Positions 27,380 to 36,124 of a stretch of DNA of 64,000 bases are shown here, in pieces. The position numbers were made by a program, and so were the translations under genes. The stretch comes from Gammaproteobacteria bacterium. Lineage in GTDB: Bacteria > Pseudomonadota > Gammaproteobacteria > UBA4575. The notes beneath the pieces were generated by a model that saw nothing but the letters and a program-made list of their open reading frames with translations, made no database searches and was not told where the DNA came from. The DNA is taken from the NCBI GenBank assembly GCA_011523795.1, contig WTFY01000002.1, forward strand, positions 124,001 through 188,000. The letters run 5' to 3'. Numbering within the stretch: position 1 is the first letter of the stretch; the number at the start of each line of letters is the position of its first letter.

Positions 27380-28270
27380 ATGGCGAGGGTGCGCAAGGCA
27401 GTTTTTCCCGTAGCGGGAATGGGTACCCGTTTCCTCCCGGCAACCAAGGCCAGCCCGAAGGAAATGCTGCCCGTTATTGACAAGCCGTTGATCCAGTATG
27501 CTGTCGAGGAGGCAGTCTCGGCAGGGATGGATACGCTCGTATTCGTGACCGGCCGTAACAAGCGTTCCATCGAAGACCATTTTGACAAGGCATATGAACT
27601 GGAGTCTGAGCTGAAGGCCAAATGCAAGCTTGAGATGCTTGAACTCGTGCAGAACATGATTCCAGGTCATGTCAGTTGCCTCTACATTCGCCAGGCCGAA
27701 CCGCTGGGGCTGGGTCATGCGGTACTGTGTGCCGAGCCTGTAGTCGGGGATGACCCGTTTGCGGTCATTCTCGCAGACGACCTGTTTTACTACGAGGAGC
27801 AGGGATGCCTGTCGCAAATGATGGAAGTATTCGAAGCGAATCGCTGCAGTGTGGTCGGGGTGCAGAAAATGCCACGCAATGAGGTCAGCCGGTATGGGGT
27901 GATTTCCGGCAGCAGTCTCCGGGAAGGCTTGTGGGAAGTCGATACGTTCGTAGAAAAGCCTGATCCGGCTGATGCCCCTTCCGATGTAGTCGTGGCCGGC
28001 CGCTATATCCTGCAACCGTCCATTTTCGGATTGCTGAACAATACCCGGGCAGGGGCAGGCGGGGAGATCCAGTTGACTGATGCGTTGTCGGATCAGGCCC
28101 AAAAGGAAAAAGTACTTGCATACCAGATCCTGGGAAAACGTTACGACTGTGGAAGCAAGCTGGGGTACCTGGAAGCAACAGTTGAACTGGGAGTGGAGCA
28201 CCCGTCATTTGGTGAGGACTTCAGGGAGTACCTGGTCAGGTTCGTGGACTCACTGCGTGTCAGGCGATAG
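27380..28270 (+). CDS. galU: UTP-glucose-1-phosphate uridylyltransferase
   Basis: Makes UDP-glucose from UTP and glucose-1-phosphate for envelope sugars. The 296-residue protein has the nucleotidyltransferase signature FPVAGMGTRFLPATKASPKEMLP (residues 8-30), QAEPLGLGHAVLCAEP near 110, ILADDLFY and the FVEKPDPADAPS segment. The length equals that of bacterial GalU. The ribosome-binding site AGGA lies five bases upstream. It is the last gene of the long rightward run that begins at pheA, but appears to have its own promoter. Confidence 0.95.
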   Translation: MARVRKAVFPVAGMGTRFLPATKASPKEMLPVIDKPLIQYAVEEAVSAGMDTLVFVTGRNKRSIEDHFDKAYELESELKAKCKLEMLELVQNMIPGHVSCLYIRQAEPLGLGHAVLCAEPVVGDDPFAVILADDLFYYEEQGCLSQMMEVFEANRCSVVGVQKMPRNEVSRYGVISGSSLREGLWEVDTFVEKPDPADAPSDVVVAGRYILQPSIFGLLNNTRAGAGGEIQLTDALSDQAQKEKVLAYQILGKRYDCGSKLGYLEATVELGVEHPSFGEDFREYLVRFVDSLRVRR

Positions 28271-28481
28271 CCCCGTTTCCGTCAATCATGTATGTATTTT
28301 CCTGTGCGTGGAACGGCTGTTTCACATTTACCTGGATGGTCGTGCGTTTCGCTCAGGACGGTCTTGAAATGAAGCATGCTCCGGGCGTGACGTCCGGCAC
28401 ACGTTTCAATTCGAACGCATTCAGCAGGTTTGATACTCGGGGTTTGGACTTGGCGGATTGCCTGTTCAAGCCAGGAAACAG

Positions 28482-28510
28482 TTGAATTTGAAATTCCTTG
28501 AAAATAGTGT
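28482..28510 (+). promoter_or_regulatory. Possible sigma70 promoter for the antiporter gene
   Basis: TTGAAT and TAGTGT are separated by 17 bp, ending 45 bp before the ATG at 28556. The -10 is a weak match. The rest of the 285-bp galU-antiporter gap shows no gene, repeat or terminator that I can recognise. Confidence 0.35.
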
Positions 28511-28555
28511 AGAAAGTTTGCCATCAGACTTTCATTGACAACGCCTGGTAGCATC

Positions 28556-30190
28556 ATGGATTTCGAGTGGATCGCAATTGCCTTGGGGGATGTCGCCTGG
28601 ATCTCCATAGCGTTCGTTCTGGGACTTCTGTCCAAGACTTTCAGGCTCCCGCCCCTGGTAGGTTTCCTTGCTGCAGGCTTTGTGCTCAACCTGCATGGAA
28701 TTGCAAGCGGGGAAATGCTGCACAGACTGTCGGATCTGGGCATCACCCTGCTGCTCTTCATCGTTGGCCTCAAGCTCAATCTTCGAACCTTCGCACGACC
28801 TCAGGTTTGGGCCGTCACAGGTCTGCATATGTCGATCACTGTGGTGGTCTTTGGAGTTGCCATCTATGCCCTGGCTTATCTTGGTACTCCCTTTCTTTCA
28901 GATCTTGATCTTTCCCGTGCCTTGCTGATCGCTTTTGCATTGAGCTTTTCCAGCACCGTATTCGTAGTGAAGGTACTTGAAGAGAAGGGGGAGATGGCTT
29001 CATTGCACGGCAGAATCGCGGTTGGGATTCTCATCGTGCAAGACCTGGCTGCCGTCGTATTCATCGCGATTTCTGCAGAAATGCAGCCGACGTTCTGGGT
29101 ACTTCTGCTGCTGCTACTCATCCCGTTGCGACCGCTGCTGATCTTTATCCTGCAACGTGTGGGTCATGGCGAACTTCTGGTTCTATACGGCTTCCTGCTT
29201 GCACTGGGAGGGGCTGAAGTATTTGAGCTTGTCGGACTGAAAGGTGACCTGGGCGCTCTCCTTCTAGGCGTATTGATTGCCAATCACAAAAAAGCCAGTG
29301 AGATGGCAAAGACCATGCTGGGTTTCAAGGATCTTTTCCTGCTGGGCTTTTTCCTGTCCGTCGGAATGTCTGGACATTTGACGATGGAGGCTGTTCTTCT
29401 CGGTGCAGCCATAACACCCTTCGTGTTCCTCAAGTCAGCGTTGTTTTTCGGTTTGCTGACTGGATTTAAGCTGCGGGGACGTACCTCGTTACTCGCATCA
29501 TTAAACCTGACCAACTACAGTGAATTCGGCCTCATCGTCACAGCAGTAGGTGTTGCAAGTGGCTGGATCGACAGCTACTGGCTGATTGTCATTGCAGTAG
29601 CGCTGTCCCTGTCCTGCGCCATTTCTGCAGGACTCAACGTTACCGCCCATCAGATTTACACTCGGTACTCAATGTTGTGGAAACGCCTGCAGCGTTCGGA
29701 GCGTCTAGCCGATGACCGACCGCTTGATATCGGGGGTGCGGCCATCGCGATTATTGGAATGGGACGCGTTGGTACCGGTGCCTACGATAATATGCATCAA
29801 CAGTATGGTTGGGCCGTTGTCGGTGTGGACATTGATCCGGTTAAGGTGAGGCACCAGCAGTCAACGGGTCGCAATGTATTACTGGGTGATCCAAGTGATG
29901 CGGACTTCTGGGATCGTGTTCAGGAGGCCCATACACTCGAACTGGTGATGCTGGCATTGCCGAACCTGGCCGCCAATCTCGCTGTCCTCGATGAACTGAA
30001 AGCTTCTTCGTTTAGCGGTCAAGTTGCCGCGACGGCCCGGTTCGAGGATGAAATCGAGCCGCTCAAACAGGCAGGGGCATCGACCGTGTTCAACGTGTAT
30101 GCCGAGGCCGGTTCAGGGTTTGCCGCACACGTAGCTTCACAAGCGCCAGCACCTGCCGAACGCAAGCAGCCATCTCAACCGTCCCATTGA
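28556..30190 (+). CDS. CPA2 cation:proton antiporter with RCK N domain (KefB/YbaL type)
   Basis: A 544-residue inner-membrane antiporter. Residues 1-370 hold about 12 hydrophobic segments of the Na/H exchanger family. LPPLVGFLAAGFVLN and the SFSSTVFVVKVLEEKGE segment are characteristic of KefB/KefC/YbaL. After a linker, an RCK/TrkA-N domain begins at about residue 391 (AIAIIGMGRVGTGAYDNM) and binds NAD(H), then ends without a clear RCK-C domain. Probably exports K+ or Na+ in exchange for protons; the ion is not readable. I use ATG 28556 and not the upstream TTG. It starts the accessory-looking stretch. Confidence 0.88.
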   Translation: MDFEWIAIALGDVAWISIAFVLGLLSKTFRLPPLVGFLAAGFVLNLHGIASGEMLHRLSDLGITLLLFIVGLKLNLRTFARPQVWAVTGLHMSITVVVFGVAIYALAYLGTPFLSDLDLSRALLIAFALSFSSTVFVVKVLEEKGEMASLHGRIAVGILIVQDLAAVVFIAISAEMQPTFWVLLLLLLIPLRPLLIFILQRVGHGELLVLYGFLLALGGAEVFELVGLKGDLGALLLGVLIANHKKASEMAKTMLGFKDLFLLGFFLSVGMSGHLTMEAVLLGAAITPFVFLKSALFFGLLTGFKLRGRTSLLASLNLTNYSEFGLIVTAVGVASGWIDSYWLIVIAVALSLSCAISAGLNVTAHQIYTRYSMLWKRLQRSERLADDRPLDIGGAAIAIIGMGRVGTGAYDNMHQQYGWAVVGVDIDPVKVRHQQSTGRNVLLGDPSDADFWDRVQEAHTLELVMLALPNLAANLAVLDELKASSFSGQVAATARFEDEIEPLKQAGASTVFNVYAEAGSGFAAHVASQAPAPAERKQPSQPSH

Positions 30191-30466
30191 ACCGATTGCA
30201 CAAGCTTGACTGAAAAAAGATTTTCGCACGAGGATCCATACGAGGAGGATTCGTGACACTGGAAAGGCGTGATCTTCTTCGAGGGAAGAGGTTACAGAAA
30301 TCTGGCTTATCCCGATAAGGACCGATGTTGGTCTCAAGGGCCAGAACGTTAATTCTGAAAGGTTTGCGGTCTGGCTCTCATTTCTTGCTGCTTTCAACGG
30401 CTGGTCATCAGCATGATGCTCTCAGCTTGTGAGGGCTTTGCATCAGGCACTTGATCGGGTTCAGGG
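30191..30466 (+). other. Intergenic region between convergent antiporter and permease genes
   Basis: No gene or terminator is recognised in these 276 bp. A GAGGAGG Shine-Dalgarno-like string at 30242-30248 precedes a GTG at 30253 that opens a 21-codon frame ending at 30318. It is too short to judge and is not called a gene. Confidence 0.4.
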
Positions 30467-31756
30467 TTAGAGAATTGCAAACTTCACAGCAAATGCCAGG
30501 GAGATCACAATTACTGCTGGCGAGGCTTCACTCGCACGCCCGCCAAGGATTTTGATGGCTGTGTAGGTGATGAAACCGAATCCGATGCCCGTAGCGATAG
30601 AGAACGTGAAGGGCATGGAAAGGGCTGTCACCACGGCAGGCGCGTACTCGGTGACATCGTTCCAGTCTATGTCCGCTAAGCCTCCGGCCATGAAACACGC
30701 TACAAACAGCAAGGCCGGAGCCGTAGCATAGGCCGGGATGGTGGTTGCCAATGGCGACAGTACGATGGCCGCGACGAACAGCAGGGAGACCACTACCGCC
30801 GTCAATCCGGTCCGCCCGCCAGCATTCACGCCGGCCGCACTCTCGATATAGCTTGTTGTCGTCGATGTCCCGAGGGTTGCACCGGCAACTGTAGCGACGG
30901 AGTCTGCAACCAGTGCCTTGCGAATGCGAGGCAGCTTGCCGTGCTCGTCAAGCAGTCCTGCACGATGCGCAATCCCGATCAAGGTTCCCGCCGAATCAAA
31001 CAGGTCGACAAACAGGAATGCAAACACGATCGTCACAAGACCAATCTGAAAGGCACCAGCCAGGTCGAGCTGGAGAAAGGTAGGTGTTATCGCAGGCGGG
31101 GTTGCGATGACACCATTGAACGGCGAGACATCAAGCACGATTCCCGCTGCTGTTGCAAGGATAACGCCGATGACGATGGCGCCGGGAACCTTTCTGAAGT
31201 TCAGGACGATAATGGCGATGAACCCTGCTGCCGCAAGAAGTGCCGGTGCAGCGCCCATGTTGCCAATTGTAAGAAGCGTTTCTGGATGGCTCTGAATGAT
31301 GCCTGCATTTTTTAGCGCGATGAGCGCGAGGAACATCCCTATGCCAGAAGATACGGCCAGCTTCAGGGATTTGGGAACCGCATTGATGATCCACTCGCGT
31401 GCACGGAAGATGCTCAGCAACAGAAATAGTACCCCAGAGATGAATACGCCTCCCAGGGCAACCTGCCAGGTATAGCCCATGTCCAGAACAACCCCATAGG
31501 TGAAGTAGGCGTTAAGACCCATCCCTGGTGCAAGCGCGACAGGATAGTTGGCATAGAGGCCCATGATCAGGCTGCCAACTGCAGCGGCTAAACAGGTTGC
31601 AATGAATACGGATGATCTGTCCATTCCTGCATCGGCAAGGATCAGAGGGTTGACAAACAGAATGTAGGCCATGGTGAGAAATGTTGTGATGCCGGCTAGA
31701 ACTTCTATCCGGACCGTCACGCCGTTCTCAGAAAGCTTGAAATATGAATCCAACAT
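30467..31756 (-). CDS. NCS2 family purine permease (AzgA/GhxP type)
   Basis: A 429-residue polytopic permease of the AzgA branch, which takes up adenine, guanine or hypoxanthine with protons. Family marks are the N-terminal EVLAGITTFLTMAYILFVNP, APGMGLNAYFTYGVV (about residue 75), FVDLFDSAGTLIGIAHRAGL with its buried acidic residues and TSTTTSYIESAAGVNAGGRTG. Start ATG 31756. In the minus-strand leader just before the start, CGGGTG and CACCCG could pair into a hairpin; I do not see a purine riboswitch core. Purine specificity cannot be settled. Confidence 0.9.
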   Translation of the reverse strand: MLDSYFKLSENGVTVRIEVLAGITTFLTMAYILFVNPLILADAGMDRSSVFIATCLAAAVGSLIMGLYANYPVALAPGMGLNAYFTYGVVLDMGYTWQVALGGVFISGVLFLLLSIFRAREWIINAVPKSLKLAVSSGIGMFLALIALKNAGIIQSHPETLLTIGNMGAAPALLAAAGFIAIIVLNFRKVPGAIVIGVILATAAGIVLDVSPFNGVIATPPAITPTFLQLDLAGAFQIGLVTIVFAFLFVDLFDSAGTLIGIAHRAGLLDEHGKLPRIRKALVADSVATVAGATLGTSTTTSYIESAAGVNAGGRTGLTAVVVSLLFVAAIVLSPLATTIPAYATAPALLFVACFMAGGLADIDWNDVTEYAPAVVTALSMPFTFSIATGIGFGFITYTAIKILGGRASEASPAVIVISLAFAVKFAIL

Positions 31757-31953
31757 CTTGGTTCCGGGTGCTTTGGCTCAATCACCCGTGAGCAGCAGAT
31801 TACTGTAAGCCAGCGAGTGGGTTCAATGCTTATTATTTCTCCGGGTTATCTGCTTTAGTTTGAACGCGGGGATCAGGGTTGGGCATCAAGGCAAAATCTG
31901 TCAGTCAGTTTCATGACTGCCCTCATGCACATATGGCGTGATTCAGGATGACC

Positions 31954-32337
31954 CTAGCCAGGGTTTGTTGCTGGACGGCCCCGAAGTTGGCGATGCAGCC
32001 ACTCGACCCGTGCACGATTCACCCCAAGGTCATACAAGCCATATCTCGATGCGGAACTGATGTGGATTACATGCTCTTCTGGACAAAGCTGGCATTTCAG
32101 GTCGTCCGGGAACCCGAAAATTCGAGAATAACAGACTGCGTGAATATACTCGTCAGCGGTTTCCAAAATCATGATGCGCGGCCCACGGCGCAACAAATCC
32201 CTCAGCCTGTCGAAGGTGGCAGATGGGTTGTTCCCGGTGGGCAATGGGTGAACGTAATGAAACTTCGAAGTTCCGTGTAGGCTGCATACATAGTTCAGTC
32301 GGATTGTGCGGTGTACACGCAGCTTTTCAAGGGTCAT
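31954..32337 (-). CDS. DUF1499 domain protein
   Basis: A 127-residue protein that carries the DUF1499 pattern. NYVCSLHG at the N-terminus corresponds to the usual NCVSS; HYVHPLPTG corresponds to HYI-PL; then DEYIHAVCYSRIFGFPDDL and the C-terminal SSASRYGLYDLGVNRARVE, the best-known part of the family. No signal peptide is visible. Function is unknown for the family. It is followed at 197 bp by the permease on the same strand and is divergent from the outer-membrane barrel gene. Confidence 0.8.
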   Translation of the reverse strand: MTLEKLRVHRTIRLNYVCSLHGTSKFHYVHPLPTGNNPSATFDRLRDLLRRGPRIMILETADEYIHAVCYSRIFGFPDDLKCQLCPEEHVIHISSASRYGLYDLGVNRARVEWLHRQLRGRPATNPG

Positions 32338-32500
32338 TGCTTCTTTTCAATACCAATTCTGCAGTCCTGTTTCGTGCCCTGTTGTAGTGCCATGGCCTGA
32401 GATTCTATGTTGTGTTAGGAACCAAATCACAAGACAACCGGTTCGTGCAGGACCCGCATTTCGAGGTGCCAGGGCCATTTCGGTGGAACTTCACGTTCAG

Positions 32501-32529
32501 TTCACAAATCGGCAGTTTCACCATACAAT
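32501..32529 (+). promoter_or_regulatory. Sigma70 promoter of the outer-membrane barrel gene
   Basis: TTCACA and TACAAT are separated by exactly 17 bp, each with one mismatch to consensus. The -10 ends 34 bp before the ATG at 32564. Confidence 0.65.
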
Positions 32530-32563
32530 GAAATCTTCTACATTTACGAATGCTTCTTGATAA

Positions 32564-33529
32564 ATGCCACCTTCAAAACCGCTTCATCTGTGTGTTCTTG
32601 TCTTCAGTATATTTGTTTTGACGGACGCACGTGCCGACTTCTATGCAGGCGCTGATGTCGGCCTGGGAGATGTACGAACCTTGGGCTCAAGTGTTACCGG
32701 GCAAAGTAACCCGACGCGGTGCGATGTGCTTATGTACAGCGATGTGACCCGTCCATCCGGTGCGATCGCCAGGGATCCCGCCTGCGGGGATGTTGACCCG
32801 AAGGGAAAATGGAGTTCCCGGTTTGATGCCGGAAGCGGTCTGGCAGCGGGTCTGCAAGCAGGCTATGTTCATGACCGGGTGCGCTTCGAGCTGGAATTCA
32901 TGCATGTCGAGCCCGGCTCAGCGAGTTACCCCATCATTACTGCCTCGACGCATCCGGGTCTGGCAAGCAAGGACCGCGAGTGGAGCGAGACTGCACCTCC
33001 CTATGAATGGATCTCGGGTTTACGCATTCAGCAGTACTTCGCCAACGTATTCTATGATTTTGCACCAGGGTTCAGGTGGACACCGTACGCAGGCCTGGGA
33101 GCCGGATGGGCCCGTATTCGGATGCAGTACAAACGCAGGCTCCTGCGCAAGACGGAGGGTGAGGGTTATCTGGGTGTGGCGCCGGACATTCCGGAGATGC
33201 AGCGAGGGTACGGCTGGAATGAGGACTCATGGCTTGAGTGGCGGGGAAATGCGGCAGGCACGCTGAGTTCCATGGACACCGAACTGTCTGACACGTTGTT
33301 CGGGTTTCAGCTGCTCGCTGGTGTGGACTACGCCTTGACCAGTCAAACCTCTGTCGGCATGAAGGCACGATGGGTACGGTTCGACGATTTTAGAGACCGT
33401 GCTCCCTATGCCCAGATCCGAAGCCATGAGCCGGTACATGTTGACGGGGTTACCCCTTTCGTGGATCAGGTTAGAATGGATAACATTGAATACTGGGCGG
33501 TAACCGTTGGTTTCAAGCGCCGTTTCTGA
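32564..33529 (+). CDS. Outer-membrane beta-barrel protein of unknown role
   Basis: A 321-residue protein with a signal peptide (hydrophobic LCVLVFSIFVL, cleavage probably after DARA at about residue 24). The mature protein opens with DFYAGADVGLGDV, the first strand of an OmpA/OmpW/P44-like barrel. Alternating strands such as FANVFYDFAPGFRWTPYAGLGAGW and TLFGFQLLAGVDYALTSQTSVGMKARW follow, and the final strand ends in Phe (TVGFKRRF), the BAM recognition signal. Two cysteines (about residues 54 and 74) in the first long loop may form a disulfide. No specific family assigned. It has its own promoter. Confidence 0.8.
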   Translation: MPPSKPLHLCVLVFSIFVLTDARADFYAGADVGLGDVRTLGSSVTGQSNPTRCDVLMYSDVTRPSGAIARDPACGDVDPKGKWSSRFDAGSGLAAGLQAGYVHDRVRFELEFMHVEPGSASYPIITASTHPGLASKDREWSETAPPYEWISGLRIQQYFANVFYDFAPGFRWTPYAGLGAGWARIRMQYKRRLLRKTEGEGYLGVAPDIPEMQRGYGWNEDSWLEWRGNAAGTLSSMDTELSDTLFGFQLLAGVDYALTSQTSVGMKARWVRFDDFRDRAPYAQIRSHEPVHVDGVTPFVDQVRMDNIEYWAVTVGFKRRF

Positions 33530-33674
33530 AAGTCCAACGGTCGATTTCACAGGGCTCTCAACAACCTGCCGCCCAATGAGCACGCGGTATTGAAGGCCGC
33601 TTGACCCGCCAGATTTGCGTTCTGGGTGATGCCAGGAAAGAGTGGCCTCCAATGGGCTCTGAGATGGTAGAGCG

Positions 33675-34259
33675 ATGCGGAAAGGAAAAAGTGGTGGTGT
33701 CGTGCCAAAATGGGTGGCCATAATGCATGATGTAACGGATACCGACTGGTTCGAGGGCATACGAGCTTTCGTGGATAATGAGGATGGCAGTTTCCCTGAA
33801 TTGGCTGATTTGCCTGCTGCGTGGGATGCCACATCCCCGGATTCACGAGATTCGAACTTTCCAGACCATTCAGCGCGTCACGTGTTAATTTTGAGCTACA
33901 TAAATAGGGCCTTCACTAAACGGTGGGCCTGGGATGGCCTGAACCGGCTATTGGTTGCTCTCGAAGAGCGCCGTGAGCCAGTTCCGGATTACCTAAAGGA
34001 CTGGGCCTGTAGCGTCGTATCCAGGCGATACTTGGGAAAGCTCAAGATACCCTCCAAGCCAAGAAACCCGCGCAATGCAGCTCAGGATGACAGGGATTTT
34101 CGGATTATGCGTGTTTACAATGTGCTCCTCCAAAAAGGATGGTCGGAGAAGAAGGCCAGAGATGAAATCATGATGGCATTGGGTCACACAGACGATGATG
34201 CCATTCGCTCGGTCTTTCGGCAGATGGAAAACTTTTATACTTTTCAAGCTGGTAACTAA
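33675..34259 (+). CDS. Protein of unknown function, 194 residues
   Basis: I do not recognise this protein. It is soluble and charged, with an acidic N-terminal half (FVDNEDGSFPELADLPAAWD), a central helical part (HVLILSYINRAFTKRWAWDGLNRLLVAL) and a basic C-terminal half with YLKDWACSVVSRRYLGKLKIP and a helix-turn-helix-like segment RDFRIMRVYNVLLQKGWSEKKARDEI. That last part suggests nucleic acid binding, but only weakly. Coding support: 194 codons without stop, GAGATGG before the ATG and typical codon use. An ATG at 33723 is an alternative start. It lies between the barrel gene and the LuxR remnant. Confidence 0.65.
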   Translation: MRKGKSGGVVPKWVAIMHDVTDTDWFEGIRAFVDNEDGSFPELADLPAAWDATSPDSRDSNFPDHSARHVLILSYINRAFTKRWAWDGLNRLLVALEERREPVPDYLKDWACSVVSRRYLGKLKIPSKPRNPRNAAQDDRDFRIMRVYNVLLQKGWSEKKARDEIMMALGHTDDDAIRSVFRQMENFYTFQAGN

Positions 34260-34274
34260 AAAGAGGAAATAGCT

Positions 34275-34394
34275 ATGGCCGGTAAGGAACTGAAAGCGTT
34301 CGGGCGCATCCTCGCCTCGTTGCACGAGGCAGCGCTCTACGATACATGCTGGTCGAGTGCCTCAGCGCTGATCAACGAAGCTCCAGGACTGTGA
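34275..34394 (+). pseudogene. N-terminal remnant of a LuxR-type regulator
   Basis: A 39-codon frame with a good Shine-Dalgarno (GAGGAAATAGCT before the ATG) encodes FGRILASLHEAALYDTCW and SASALINEAPGL. This is the typical opening of a group of LuxR-family regulators (HEAALDD-W-ASALIDEACG). A stop follows at once, and the sensory and helix-turn-helix domains, normally over 300 further residues, are absent. 26 bp later the PLP decarboxylase begins. I infer a deletion that removed the rest of the regulator. Confidence 0.6.
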
Positions 34395-34420
34395 ATTTTT
34401 AAAACAGAAAGAGATTGGGT

Positions 34421-35911
34421 ATGACGGGAAAAACAGGAAGCAAGACAGAAACACGGTCCGCTTCAGCCAAGAGGAGTGGATCCTGTGGTGACCTCCAGAT
34501 GGCCCCCGAACTCATGATGGAGCTTGCATGCAAGGCGGCAGAGCTTGTCGTGGAACGAATCAATAGGCTGCACGGAGAAGATGCCTGGGAGGGAGAGTTC
34601 AGGCAGGAACTGGAGGACCGGTTGATGGGGGATCCACCCGAAGCCGGCCGACCGGCAATGGAGGTCCTCGAGCAGGCTGCACGCGAAATCCTTCCGGTTT
34701 CCTTGCGGCTGGACCATCCACGTTCGTTCGCATTCATTCCGACTTCACCCACCTGGCCCGGTGTGCTGGCAGACTTCATGACTTCCGGGTTCAACGTGAA
34801 CGCGTGTACCTGGCTGGTAGCCAGTGGGCCGAGTCAACTGGAACTGGTGGTCATCGACTGGTTTCGGCGCTGGCTGGGATATCCGGAGGGTGCGGGCGGG
34901 CTTTTGACTAGCGGGGGTTCGGCAGCCAGCATCAATGCCCTGGTGGCGGCGCGTGAACAGGCAGGCAATCCTGAACAGGCCACCGTGTATATGAGTGACC
35001 AGGGTCACAGTGTGAACATCCGCGCTGCAAGGATTATCGGTATTCGCCCCAAGCATATACGCATGGTTCCATGCGATGGGCATTTTCGCCTTGACATGGA
35101 GGCCTTGGTGCGCGCCGTGGCGGAGGATCGTGCCCAGGGGTTGAATCCCATCGCAGTGTGCGCCAATGCCGGGACATCCAGCACCGGGGCCGTTGACCCA
35201 CTTGAAAAGATGGCAGAATTCTGCGAGGCGGAAGGCATCTGGCTGCATGTCGATGCAGCATACGGGGGTTTTGCGATTGTGACCGATCAGGGCAGGAAGC
35301 TTTTGCGCGGCATCGAGCATGCCGATTCGGTGGGCTTGGACGCTCACAAGTGGTTCTTCCAGCCGTACGAGGCTGGCGGTCTATTGGTGAAGGACGTGCG
35401 CACCCTGGAGCGTGCTTTCGCAGTGCGTCCCGACGTGCTTCAGGATACGATCTGGGGCGCGGATCACCCGAACCTTTCGGACCGCGGCCTGCAATTGAGC
35501 CGTTCCTTTCGGGCCCTGAAAATCTGGATGTCCGTACAGACCTTCGGAATGGCCGCGTTCCGCCGTGCCGTATCGAAAGGAATGGAGCTGGCCGCACGGG
35601 CCGGGGAGTATGTCAGCGAACACCCGATGCTGGAACTGTTGAGCCCTGTGTCGCTGGGCATCGTGTGCTTCCGGGTCAATCCTGCGGATTCAGGACTTGG
35701 CGAAGACACCCTGGAAAACACCAACCGGGCTGTCCTCACCCACATATTCTGGGATAACCGTGCACTGATATCCTCCACAACGCTCGGGGGAAAGTTTTCG
35801 CTGCGAATGTGTATCCTCAACCACGCAACGACCTGGGACGACGTGAAGGAGACCCTGGAAGCCATCGCGGGGTTCGGGGAAGAAGCGGTATCAAACTTGG
35901 CACATACCTGA
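34421..35911 (+). CDS. Group II PLP-dependent amino acid decarboxylase
   Basis: A 496-residue fold-type I enzyme of the aromatic amino acid/glutamate decarboxylase group. DHPRSFAFIPTSP (residues 99-111) is the N-terminal substrate-loop motif, SDQGHSVNI holds the PLP-stacking His (H196), WLHVDAAYGG holds the pyridine-nitrogen Asp (D278), and the PLP lysine is K310 in LDAHKWFFQPYEAGG. Substrate could be an aromatic amino acid, diaminobutyrate or another; the sequence alone does not say. The first 25 residues are low-complexity and probably not part of the fold. It stands alone beside the LuxR stump and tRNA-Asn. Confidence 0.88.
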   Translation: MTGKTGSKTETRSASAKRSGSCGDLQMAPELMMELACKAAELVVERINRLHGEDAWEGEFRQELEDRLMGDPPEAGRPAMEVLEQAAREILPVSLRLDHPRSFAFIPTSPTWPGVLADFMTSGFNVNACTWLVASGPSQLELVVIDWFRRWLGYPEGAGGLLTSGGSAASINALVAAREQAGNPEQATVYMSDQGHSVNIRAARIIGIRPKHIRMVPCDGHFRLDMEALVRAVAEDRAQGLNPIAVCANAGTSSTGAVDPLEKMAEFCEAEGIWLHVDAAYGGFAIVTDQGRKLLRGIEHADSVGLDAHKWFFQPYEAGGLLVKDVRTLERAFAVRPDVLQDTIWGADHPNLSDRGLQLSRSFRALKIWMSVQTFGMAAFRRAVSKGMELAARAGEYVSEHPMLELLSPVSLGIVCFRVNPADSGLGEDTLENTNRAVLTHIFWDNRALISSTTLGGKFSLRMCILNHATTWDDVKETLEAIAGFGEEAVSNLAHT

Positions 35912-35936
35912 CTATTTTATAAGTTATTGATGTTAT

Positions 35937-36012
35937 TGGCTCCCCGGGACGGGCTCGAACCGCCGACCTAGTGATTAACAGTCACCCGCTCTACCAACTG
36001 AGCTACCGGGGA
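35937..36012 (-). tRNA. tRNA-Asn (GTT)
   Basis: 76 nt including encoded CCA. The acceptor arms TCCCCGG and CCGGGGA pair in all seven positions. The D-arm GTAGCTCAGTTGGTAGAGC and T-arm GGTTCGAGCCC are standard. The anticodon loop is CTGTTAA with anticodon GTT. Confidence 0.97.
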
Positions 36013-36124
36013 ATTTGAGGACGAGAAATGGTAGCGATCCACTATGCGCAGGTCAATGGATCATGATGCTGCAGATTATACGGTGTTTTGGTTCTGATCG
36101 CAGTTCGGAAGGTATGATTACTTG

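Noticed and set aside
30253-30318. 21-codon frame with GTG start and GAGGAGG upstream
   Set aside because: Too short to show coding character and no homologue recognised; noted only in the intergenic entry.
31757-31953. Purine riboswitch before the permease gene
   Set aside because: The minus-strand leader lacks the conserved three-way junction core; only a simple CGGGTG/CACCCG hairpin is visible.
35937-36012. tRNA-Asn as an attachment site of an integrated element
   Set aside because: No repeated tRNA 3' end and no integrase were found in the window; left as a question in the findings.
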